Of a stretch of 64,000 bases of DNA, positions 10,373 to 22,300 are shown piece after piece. The stretch covers positions 17,041,501-17,105,500 of the forward strand of contig NC_085129.1 of assembly GCF_030269925.1 (NCBI RefSeq), written 5' to 3'. Every line of letters starts with the position of its first letter. The first letter of the stretch is position 1. Below the pieces are notes generated by a model. It saw only the letters and a list, made by a program, of their open reading frames with translations. It was not told the origin of the DNA and searched no databases. This stretch comes from Bombyx mori. Its lineage: Eukaryota; Arthropoda; Insecta; Lepidoptera; Bombycidae. Made by a program: the position numbers and the translations under genes.

Positions 10373-13300
10373 TTATTTCCCTGAAGGCTTCGAGAATCCT
10401 TTCTGGAATATATCACTGTAGTGCATCTTCACTTCAAGCATATCGTCTTCGTTCATGTTGACTTTGAACGGTGGTATCAGGGCAGCAGCCACGGATCTAA
10501 ACACAAAGACACACAGAAAAACATATCGACGGGTGAAAGGGTATTTGGTTTAAGCGATACTTATCTATTTAATTAAATATGCGTTTTATTTAGTACTAGC
10601 TGAGTCCCGCAATGTTACCCGCAGTTATTATCGTACCGCGGGTGACGCCGCAGGGTGAAGCTAGTCTAAAAAAAAGAAGGTAGCCTAAGTTACTCCTTAT
10701 ATAATCAGCTACCTATCAGTGAAAGTCCCGTCAAAATCGGTCCAGCCGTTACAGAGATTAGCCGCAACAAACAGACAGACAAACCGACAAAAATTGTAAA
10801 ATAAAGTTCTAGAAAATTAAAAATATAGCCATTCAGTCCTCGATATCATTGACAAATTTTCTCTTCAGTGTTGCCACAGTCTGTTTCTCATGAGGCCTAC
10901 TAGGGAAAGCCGCTGCTGATAAGGCGCGTTGGAAACCCGGCATCAATAACGTACCTATTTCTATCACGACCCAGCCAAGCGTTTCGATTTAAAGGTGGAG
11001 TCTTAGAATACAATTGAGAATTACATCTAATGTCCTATCATAGGAGCAGTTACATTGTCATGTCTCTGGTAACTACACATTTAACAACAGGTCTATAAAA
11101 TAGGAAATTTGTTTTATTTATTTATTGTAAATATAGACCGCGTCCCCAAATGATCATAGAATTTAATAAAGACGATCATCTGGTCTAAACCTGAAATGAG
11201 TTTCTGGCCGGACCTTCTCAGTGGGTCGCGATCCCAATCTGGTGGTAGATTCAACAAAGCTCTGCTCTTACTAGGGCTAATGTTAGCGACGTCTGAGCCC
11301 CGTAAGCTCGGTCACTAATCAAGGGGAAGCCAGAACGGTCCAGAGGCTGGTAGGCACCATAAAAAGGTCATATGGTGGTGGTATGACCTCTTGTCTCTTA
11401 CTGGCGGTAGGACCTCTTGTGAGTCCGCACGGGTAGGTACCACCACCCCGCCTATTTCTGCCGTGAAGCAGTAATGCGTTTCGGTTTAAAAGGTGGGGCA
11501 GCCGTTGTAACTATACTTGAGACCTTAGAACTTATATCTCAAGGTGGATGGTGCATTTACGTCGTAGATGTTTATGGGCTCCAGTAACCACTTAGCACCA
11601 GGTGGGCTGTGAGCTCGTCCACCCATCTAAGCAATAAAAAAAAGGGCTAGCATGAAAAAGTTAGTCTATGGCTTATCATAGACTAATTTAGACGTGTCCT
11701 TAGACAACTCACCTGCCCTCTGCGTTCAGGAAGTTGAATGTGGAACATGCGTGTTCTGTTGCCAAGATTTCGATGTTCAATTCGTTCGCGCGGGCCGCCC
11801 TGAATGCTTTGTCTATTTTCGAACGATCCGTCGTATCCAAGCCTAAGATCTGAAAGGATTTTTAAAGTGAATTTTTTATTACATCGCCTCAAACTTTTTC
11901 GTCTGTGTGTTGCATGTCGCGTGACGGTCGGCCGCGAAGTAGGGATAAAGTGAAAGGCGCTCGTCAGAGCAGGCAAGGCCAATATGGCGCCGCCTATAGT
12001 TCGCAGCAGCTGACCGTGTAGGGCAGTGATTATCAAACTTATTTCTTTTACCGCCCCCTTTGAAAATCAATTACTTTTCAACGCCCCCCATTTTTTATAC
12101 ACCCCTAAAACTTTAAAACCACAATTTAATTAATTTAATTAATAAATGTTGTATTAATTTTAGGAAATGTAGTACCACGTAGTACATAATTATGTATTTG
12201 GAGATGCTATTATTGTTTCTTCATATTATTATATGTCCGTACATTGCTACAGAGCGTGTATTTACAAATTTGCAAAGTAAAAATGAATTCTTCTCATCAA
12301 TATGTTTGTTTAAATTCAGAATCACCAAAATAAATTGCTAGTTCACTGTACTATTACTATGCTAATTTATTAGAACGAAACTATTTTTGTTGAATATCTT
12401 TCTCATTACTATAAGATTCTCATCATAAGATAATTAAAAATTTATATCTCGACTAGTAAATAATACTACTAACAATAATAACTTATTAAACTACGAATAA
12501 GCTAAACCTGGAAGTCGTAGAGGATTTCATTTATCTGGGCTCCGTCACAGCTAGTAATGGATCCTCCGAAAAGGACCTCAGAAAGCGAATCAGTATGGCA
12601 AAGAGAGCTATGTCCCAAATGGACCGTGTTTGGGCGGACAGAAACATCTCGAGGAATACCAAAAAGCAGCTCCTCACCCCCCTCGTCTTTTCCATTTTAC
12701 TCTGCGGCGCAGAGACTTGGACCCTCAAGAAAGCCGATCGCCAACGCATCGACGCGTTTGAGATGTGGTGCTGGAGGAAAATGCTCAGGATTCGTTGGAC
12801 AGAACACAGAACCAACGAATCCATTCTTACCGAGCTCAAGATTCCAATGCGCCTCAGCACTACATGTGCGCGGAGAAGTTTCGAGATCTTTGGAAATATC
12901 GCCAGAAAGAGAGGTGACAATCTGGAAAAGCTGCTGGTAACAGGCAAGGTATGCGGGAGAAGGCACAGAGGCAGAAATCCAATGCACTGGTCGGAACAAA
13001 TACGCTCCACTCTCAATATCTCAGTCCACGTTGCTATCCACACAGCCGAGGACAGGCAGGAATGGCGCAAGATGATGCAGGAGAAAGTTATTAGGGGAGG
13101 CCACGACCCTCAGCACTGAGGATTATCGACGCAATAAGGAAGGAAACTACGAAAAATAAATTAATATTTCGTATTATATTTATATATAATACGAAATATA
13201 ATTTTTCATAGAATTTTAGTTTATAATTTAGAACCGGTTCAAATAAAAACCGCCGCCTAAGTCAGCGTTTTTATTATTTGTAATAATTAATATCTATACT

Positions 13301-16300
13301 AATATTATAAAGAGCAAAGATTTGTTTGTTTGTTTGTATTCAATAGGCTCCGAAACTACTAAGCCGATTTGAAAAATTCTTTCACTGTTTGGAAGCTTCA
13401 CTATTCCCGAGTGACATAGGCTATAATCTTTTTTGAAAAACATTAGGTATCCTTACTAAAACTCCAATAATTTAACCCATTGTGGTTGCGACTTGGACAC
13501 GGCAGAGCATACGATCGTCGCCTGCCCCGCATGGGAGGGGTGGCGGCGTGTCCTCGTCGCAAAAATAGGAAACGACTTGTCGTTGCCGAGTGTTCTGGCA
13601 TCAATGGTACCGAGCATCGATGTCACCGGACGACGAGTCGTGGAAGGCGATGCTCGACTTCTGCGAGTGCACCATCTCGAAAAACGAGGCGGTGGGGCGC
13701 GTGAGAGATGCACAGGCCCGCCCCCGTCGAGCGGGGTCCAGGGAGGCGGATCTCGCTCAAGCCCTGGCCCTCCTAAGTGTTTCGGGTCTCCCTCACATGT
13801 CGGCCTGGGGACCGGCGAAGGGGGCCTACGAAGACGACGTGCAAGCTGCTCTGCATACGTTTTACGTATGAGCATCCGGGTGATGGAAGGCCGGCTATCC
13901 CCAACCCACCCTGGTTCTGACCCAGCGGGGTATTCCGTAGGATAGACCATTCTAACCGGCGCCATCTAGGCGGGCTTCGGACAGCCTGCCGACCGAGAGG
14001 GCTGGTGGTTGTGGCACCGACGACCGCCAGTCCGGCATCCCAAGGGGGAGGGTGATGGGAGAGATGTGCTCCGCACTAAACACTTCACTTTCCCCTCTTT
14101 GCCTTTTCATGAGCTCTGTCTCATGCGAGGTTTGGATGCTGGTTGTTGAGCGACAGGAGGATTTAGTCGGTTCGATTCCGACATGCGCCGCCCTCCATCC
14201 CCAGTGAAAAGGCGGAAATCCGGCGAATTCAACCTGACAAAAAAAAAGTGTGGCACTCGGGAACTGCGGCGGTAAAGCTGTTGCATAGCATTTTTTATCA
14301 ACTTATGACATTATAATTAGACAATGATAATTTAATATTAAAACAATAATAAAACAAAGCCACGCTATATTAAACCTTAATAAAGGCAAAATCTTAACTG
14401 TCCCCTTCACACTCATAAGCTAAAGCGCGCGAGAGAGAGATGCGCAGACTTTTTATGATTCGCGTGCAGTGTGACATCACGCCACGCGCTTATTCACAAA
14501 CACTACACAAGCGCAACGTGTGAATGTGTTGAACGCGAGCTACATGGTAGGCGGAGTGAGGGGTGTTAGGTTTTTATCGTTACGGAATTTCATGATTCGG
14601 TCGCCGCGCTCAAGGCCCGCGATAAAAGCTATGCAATAGCTTAAAAATGTATGAACTTGTAATAAAATCTCTTTGGCTATACTATTTGTATCTGGCTGGT
14701 TTTGGTATCATTAAAACTTTAAATTCGAAAGAAGATAATTCCAAATTAAAATTAGGAAGATGTGTGATTTTTATTTATTTTTCGTACTGTCAAGATGAGT
14801 GAATCTAATGAAGATATTCGATACATTTGAAAATTTTACTACAAAAAAAGTAAAAAAGCAACGCAAGCCGTGAAAAAAAATTTGCGATGTTTATGGACCT
14901 AGTGCAGTGTCTGTGAGAGTAGCACAAATTTGGTTTAAGCGTTTTCAATCCGGAAATTTTGATGTCAATAAAGCACGTCGCTCTGGTCGCCTTATTACGG
15001 ATAAAATCGATGCCATTTTTGAAAAAGTGAGGCAAGATCCGGATATCAGTAGTTACAACGTAACTGAAGAGCTGGGAATTGACCACAAAATAGTTATGGC
15101 GCATTTGAAAAAAACTGGGTACACAAAAAAGCTCACTGAAAGAAACCTAATGAACCGTATACTAATTTGTGATTCTTTATTACGACGTAATGAAACCGAA
15201 CCATTTTTGAAGAAGCTGATAACTGGTGATGAAAAGTGGATCACATACGACAAGAACGTACGAGAAAGGTTGTGGTCAAAGGCCGGTCAGGCTTCACAGA
15301 CTCTGGCGAAACCCGGGTTAAGTCGCAACAAGGTGATGCTGTGTGTGTGGTGGGATTGGAAGGGCATTATACATTATGAGCTGTTACCACCAGGCAGGAC
15401 CATCGATTCTGAACTCAACTGCGAACAACTGATGAGATTAAAGCAAGAAGTTGAGAGAAAGCGGCCGGAATTAATCAACAGAATAACGCTAGACCTCACA
15501 CATCTTTAGCCACTCAGCAAAAATTAAGAGAGCTTGGCTGGAAGGTGTTAATGCATCCACCATATAGTTCTGACCTTGCACCTTCAGATTTCTACCTGTT
15601 TCGGTCTCTTCAGAATTCTTTAGGCAGTGTCAGGTTAACATCACGAGAGGACTGCCAAAACCAATTGTCGGGGTATTTTGATCAGAAGCCCCAAAATTTC
15701 TATAGCAATGGAATCATGTCCCTACCTACAAGATGGCAAAAAGTTATCAAACAAATTGGTACCGACATACTTTAGTTAAATGTGAATAAATTATATTAAA
15801 AAATGTTGTGAATTTTCTTAAAAAATGCGAAGGAACTTTTTCCCCAATCTATTATTATATAGAAATAAAATAGTAAAGAATGTTTACAATAAGTGAGCTG
15901 TTTAGGCTTACTATACTATACTATTTGACATTGAACGGTAATGGGTAAATTGTAAAAAATAATAATCTAAGACAAGTTTTTCAACAATAATTATATACGC
16001 ATTTCCATTTTATATAAAAATTTTGATTCTTACATCAGTAATTTCTTATAACAGGCTAGGAAAATGCTTTAAAATGCCCTTATGTTAAAAACAAGAAAGA
16101 AAATAAAGAAAACCTCAACTTGTATTAGTTTACGTATGTGTAATATTTTAAAACTCTGCATGGTAGTTTTTTTTTCTAATGTTTAAAATAATTTCTGGCG
16201 CAATGTAATTAAGGTAAAATTGCTCTAATTTTTTAACTATCATCGATCATGTTCCGCAGAAACTTGTTACAACTTGATTGCGTACGGTGTGTGGGCTGTC

Positions 16301-19300
16301 CTTTTTTTTTTTTTTTTTTTTTATCGCTGGGGAATCCATTTACGGATACCCGGTCGAGGGGGGTAACGGACCGGGTTATGTCGGACTCCGGCGCCTCCTG
16401 AGAGGAAGAAGGGGAGAAGAGAAGAGCCGAGGTCCTTCACCTCCCCCAATTTCTCACAGGAGACTACGCCTTGAAAAAGGCGCGCGAAGCACTTGCCCCG
16501 CAGAACGACTACCGACTAAACCCCATCGAGCCCCACCACTCCGACTCCACGAAACCCACGGTACCGCACAGTGCGCGCCGAAGGCTCGCCGTCGCCGGTA
16601 CCCATCCTGTTAATAGGACGGCACTCCATCCCCGGGAAAATCTCGCAGGACGTCGTCTCGGAGACACACCGTGAGCGGTGCACAGGAGCCACCTTGCGCC
16701 GCCTCACCACCGGACCAACAGCCGAGTACCGGGCACCCCCGCACCCGGCACCCGACAGCCCCTACGGGAGATGAACGGGAGCTTCGCGCCCGTGCCGCCC
16801 ACTCCGCCTTCTTCGCTGTGAAGCCGAAGAGGGATCCCACTCCCTTTCGCGCTCCTCAGCCTCACGGAACGCCATGACCAGGTCGCAAAACCTGGTCATG
16901 GCCTCCCAAGAATTCTGGTCCTCTAGCATGCGGGCGATGACAGCCCGCAAGGAGAGGTCCCTCCCCAGCACCGCGATGAGGTCTCGCCGCGAGCGCTCCC
17001 AACGCGGGCACGCTTCGAGTGCATGCTGAGCGTCATCGTCCGGATGCCCGCACTGGTGGCAACCCGGATGTGGCTCTCTCCTGCAGACCTTCCACAGGTA
17101 CCTCCCGAAGCAACCATGCCCCGAGAGGACCTGCGTTAAGTGGAAGGAGAGCACGCCGTGTCGTCTATCTGACCATGCCTCCAGCACGGGCACCAGGGCC
17201 TCGAGGGTGCGTCGGCGAGTGACTGAAGTTTGGCCAAGCTCCTCCAGCAACCGCTCCCTCCACTTGGCGTACGCCAGATGACGCGCAGCACGCCTCCACC
17301 GACCGACAGCCGACGGGCCGGGCGTCCGTCCCCGACTCAGGGACTGTGTTCTGCGCCGGTATACCGCAGCTGCTACCTCAGCCTCGAGATCCCAAGGAAG
17401 GGAACCGGCGAGGGCACAGGCGACCTCCCGGGAGATCGTACGGTACCCCCTGATGACTCTCACCGCGAGCACCCGCTGCGCTCGTAGCAGCAAAGCTGCA
17501 TTGCGCGCAGAGAGTGCGGGCGACCACACGGGAGCGCCGTACAAAGCCATACTGCGCACGACCCCCAGGTACAGACGCCGGACGCCGGCGCTGCAACCAC
17601 CGACGCTGGGGAGAACACGGGCTAGTGCGCCCGCCATCCCCAGCAGCTTCGGGACTAACTCACCAAAGTGGTGGTCGAAGCGCCATCGACTGTCCAGCAC
17701 AAGGCCCAAATATTTGAGCTTCGGCTGGACAGCGATCGATACTCCACCGACTATGAGATTCGCTCCCGGAGGAGGTCCCCTCCGGACTGGGTGAAAGCAC
17801 ACCGCTTCGGACTTGCGGAGGGCCACCTCAAGACCTAATCTCCGAATGCGACTAACGACGGTGGAGACCGCCGCCGTCGCAAGGATCGCTGCGGCTCTGT
17901 AGTCGGCTCCGCGGGCCGTCACCAGCGTGTCGTCATAGCACACTACGTCGACGCCACGCAGGCTAGCACCGCGCAGGACCCAGTCGAAACCGATGTCCCA
18001 CAGGAGTGGTCCCAGTACCGACCCCTGCGGGACCCCGCACGACACCGCTTTCCGTCCCCACCCCCTCCTCTCGGGGAAGACTACATTTCGCCCTGAGAGG
18101 TAATCCTCTATCAGGGTCCGGAGACTAGGGGGGACGCGGTGAAACCGGAGCGATTCCACGATCGTGCTCCAAGGGATCGTGTTGAAGGCGTTGGCGATAT
18201 CAATCGACACAGCCAACAACACGCCCCCCTCGGAGCACGCACGATCGGAGAGGTGGCGGACGCGCAAGACCGCGTCCATGGTGGAGCGACCTCTCCGGAA
18301 ACCATATTGGTTAGGAGCCAGGTCAGGCCCAACGCTTTCGAGGTGCTGGACGAGGCGACTGGCGACGATGCGCTCGAGGAGCTTACCGGCCTCGTCCAGC
18401 ACGACGATTGGGCGGTACCCGCTTGGCTCGTCACGTGGCCGGCCTTCCTTAGGAATAAGGACAAGCCGACCAGTCTTCCATGGCTCTGGGAACCTGCCCT
18501 CACGGAGGCACCTGCTGAATAGCCCTTGGAGGGCAGGCCCCAAGCCGTCACCTGTCAAGGCGAGCGCCCACGCTTGGGACGAGATCCCATCGGGACCGGG
18601 TGCCGTGCGCTTAGCCCGCATCCTCTGCACAGCCAAATCGAACTCCACCTGGGAGACGTCCTCAAGCTCTTCGCTATCAGCAATCCGCGCCATTGTCATC
18701 ACAGGGGGGACGAAGGCCGTCCCGGATAAATCGGGAAACAGACCCCCGACTACCCGCTGCAATGTTTCCGGCGGCAGGGTGCTGGTTGCGGGAGGAGCCC
18801 AACGGCGAAGCGCATTACGCGCCAGCCTGTAGGGCCGCCCCCACGGGTCACGGTCCAGCGAGGCCAGTAGGTCGTTCCAGGCGGCCTCCTTCGCCTCCCC
18901 GATAGCCAAGCGCAGGGTTCTTATCGCCGTCCTGTACACTTCGTACAGGCGGTCCTCCTCGTTGGGGTCCCGGCGCGTTCTTCGTCGTCGATATCGCTGG
19001 TATGTGCGACGACTAATATCGCATAGCCGGCGCTGGCTGGCGATCTCCTCGGTCCACCAATGAACTTGGCGCTTAGGAGCGAGAGCTCTCACGCGAGGCA
19101 TAGCAGCGTCACACACCCGTGACATTGCCTCGCGCAGACGCTCCACCCCCTCGCACACGTCTGCTGGCTCGCCAAGCGAGTCAAGACGCCACGCCTGCAC
19201 TATGGCCGCCTCACGCAACCGCTCGATGTTGAGGCGCTTCTGGGCCCAACGAGGACCCCTAGCGCTGCCACTGATGGGCAAGGAAAAGCTCCGAACAGAA

Positions 19301-22300
19301 CCCACCGGGGTCGCGGCGACACTGAATCGGATGTAACGGTGGTCGGAGAGGGTCTCCTCGCCAACCATCACCGCCCAACCGCGTACGCGATATGCGACGT
19401 CAGGCGTGGCGAATGTAACGTCCACCACGGACCCGCCCAAACGTCGCACGCATGTGAGTTCCGTACCGCGATTGAGGATGAGGAGACCGCTTCCGACCAG
19501 CCACTCCTCCACCGCTCTACCTCTGGGGCACGTCCTAGAGGAACCCCAAGACAATGACTTGGCATTTAGGTCACCTAGAACGAGAATCCGTCGGAAGTGC
19601 GACCTTCCAACGACGCGGCTGAGCTCGCTGAGGAAAACCTCAAACTCGGCGAGCGTCCTGTTTGGGGAAAAGTACACTCCCAACACGAATATCTCGGCCC
19701 AGAGGACGGCAACGAAGCCGCGACCTCTTTCAACAACGGCAAACGTAGGCGGAGCACCCACACAACAACGCCGGATGATTGCCACTCGGCCCTCCAAATC
19801 GGCCGCCCAATCGGGGCTCGAAGGGACCCGATACGGCTCGGCGACCACCGCAAGATGGGTCAACCCCTCCGCCATGCTCTGGAACAAAAGGTCCTGAGCT
19901 CTGGCGCAATGGTTGAGATTCCCCTGCAGGAATCGAAGGACACCTGTCATAGCAGGACGCCATTCGATGTCTCCATAGCCGTACCGGGCTGCCTCCGTGC
20001 ATTTTCAAGTGCAGCGGAAGTTCCTCTTCTAAGTCTCGGTCTCGGGGACTTGGCACAAGCCTTGCTCCCGGAGACATGGTCCGCCGGTCTGCCGGCAGCG
20101 GTACATACAGCGCAGTGTGGTGCAAGAGAGCAGCCGGCCGCTACGTGGCCGGTCTGGCCGCACCGATAACAATCCCGGCTGCGGTCGACCGACGAAGGAC
20201 ATCGGGCGCTCACGTGCCCTAGCTCATGGCATCGGAAGCACTGTAGCTTCTTAGCCTCTAACAAACAAGCGCGGAGCACGCTCCAACCAACCCTCAGTTT
20301 TGGAACGGCGAGAACCTTCATCGTGGCAACGACGGGCAACCGGACCAATACTTGACCCATCCCGCCTGGGCCATACTTGATGTCTCCGATCTTCACCGCA
20401 TCAGGAGCGCATTCGCCAATCCGGGCAAGCTCCGCGGTAAGTTCCTCCGGCATCAGGGAGTCGTCCAGTCCGCTGATGCGGATGGCTGCAGTCGTTACTG
20501 GCCTGGTCACTATGACCCCTTCTGCGGGCAGAACCTCACGAAGCTTTTGGGCCAGGAGATCGGCCTTGGCGCTCTGGTCTGCACCTTCCACTACCAGCAC
20601 CTTAGACCCAGTCACTGCAGACCGGATGCGCTGGATGGGTATTCCAAGTGCCCCAGGATCTACCTTGGCCCTCGCTTCGGCGAGTACAGTGCGGTACGTG
20701 AGTCCTCTTTCCACGGCCTCTGGTTGCAGCTTGAGGACAACGGCCTGAGTGCGTGGAGGGCGCAGCTTCTTCTCTTTCCTCTTTACAGAAGACCGGTCTT
20801 TCCTTTCCGCTTCAGCGATAGCTGCCGCTGGAACCGTCCTCACTGCTTCCTCCCTCGGTCGAGCACCCCTACGGGTGACCGTTGACCAGCTCTCGATCAT
20901 GGAAGCTGGAGCCGGGAGGAAGGTGTGCGTTTCGGATGAAGCCGCTTGCGCGGTGACACTTCTCTTGGGGCCACGCATCCTCTTTTTCGCCAATGTCATC
21001 GGTGGCACTGATGACGGTGCCGCATCCGGTGCAGCGTCAACGACGACAGGGGGATTAGACGATTCTTCCCGGCTCCTCTGCTTGTCCGCCGCTAGCGGTG
21101 GTCGCATTCGGGGCTCCGGTAGAAGCCGTGCCTCCAGCCCTTCAAAGCGAGCGTCGAGCATAGTGCCGACAGCTCGCATAATGCGCTGTAGGCGCAACTC
21201 CTCCTCTTCCTCCTTGGTGTTCGGGGCCGGGGTCGCAGTCGATGTGGGCAACGCTAGCACCTGCGAAACCCTCGCCAACTCCCTTCTAACTTCATCGAGC
21301 TCCTTACGCAGTTGCAGGATCTCCTGCTCCTGCTTGACGTTGACCGCTCGCAGTCTCTTAGCCTCTTCGGCTGCGGTGTAGCCCACAAGGTCCTCCGTGG
21401 CCTCCTTGACAGTGACTGCCAACTCCTTCAGTGCACGCACGTACGTGCCCTTCGGGCTGCTGGATTTGGCGGCGACCATCAGGGCCACCTCTGCACTTTG
21501 ATGGAGCCTACGCTCGGCATCGGGCTTAGGGACAGACCCTTCAGCCGCTCTCCTCTTGTGGCGTGTGGTGCGCGCGCTCTCAGTGAGCTCCTTCTCCTCT
21601 TTTTGTGCCTTGAGGTACGCTTGCCTGGCAGCGGCCATGCCAACGTACTGCCCTGTGGTCGCAGGGCGTCCCCGTCCACGCTTTGACGGCGTGACTGCTC
21701 TGGGCTTCACACCTGTCGGATCCTGAGCCTCCGAGCCGGAGCTGCTACTCAGCCCGTCCGAGCTTATATTGAGCACCCTTTTCCGCCGTCGTCGTGTCGG
21801 CGACGAATGGGTCGACGACTGGGCCGAACCAACTGTGGCCATATCGTTGTCCGACACGACATCGGCTCTTAAGGAACTTACTTCAGGGTCCTTCTCGGAC
21901 ATAATTTTCTTCTTTTGAACTCCGTCCTTCCCGGACCTGACGTCTAGGCAGTTTTTGCCCCCCCCAGAATACGCGGGGCAGCGTGCGTCCGACGAGTCGG
22001 CCACACGGAGGGATTCTCCTCCCGCTGAGCGGGAGGTACCCTCCTGGGGTAATAACTTTTTTAAACTGGCCATTACATAATTTTTATTTATTTTTTTAAC
22101 CCGGGGTACGGTTCCCTGGGACACCCTAACGACTGGTCCCCCACCAGCCATTCATTCTCTCGCCGGGTGTCAGAGCTTAGAATTGGGTATGAGAGGGAAA
22201 GAAGATGAAAATAAAACCAAATAAAACAAAATAAAACCACAGGCGAAGAAGAATAGAAAAGCGTGTAAAATAAAACAATGAACGGAAACAAAAGAAGAGA

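Noticed and set aside
12531..13070. 179-codon minus-strand open frame
   Set aside because: Shadow of the LINE RT fragment on the plus strand, which has the real motifs.
13140..13205. Palindromic ATTTCGTATTATATTTATAT segment as a regulatory hairpin
   Set aside because: Low-complexity AT palindrome in decayed transposon DNA; nothing else supports a function.
17453..21381. Several long plus-strand frames (up to ~220 codons)
   Set aside because: All lie opposite the GC-rich retrotransposon ORFs; GC-rich coding DNA gives open antisense frames by chance.
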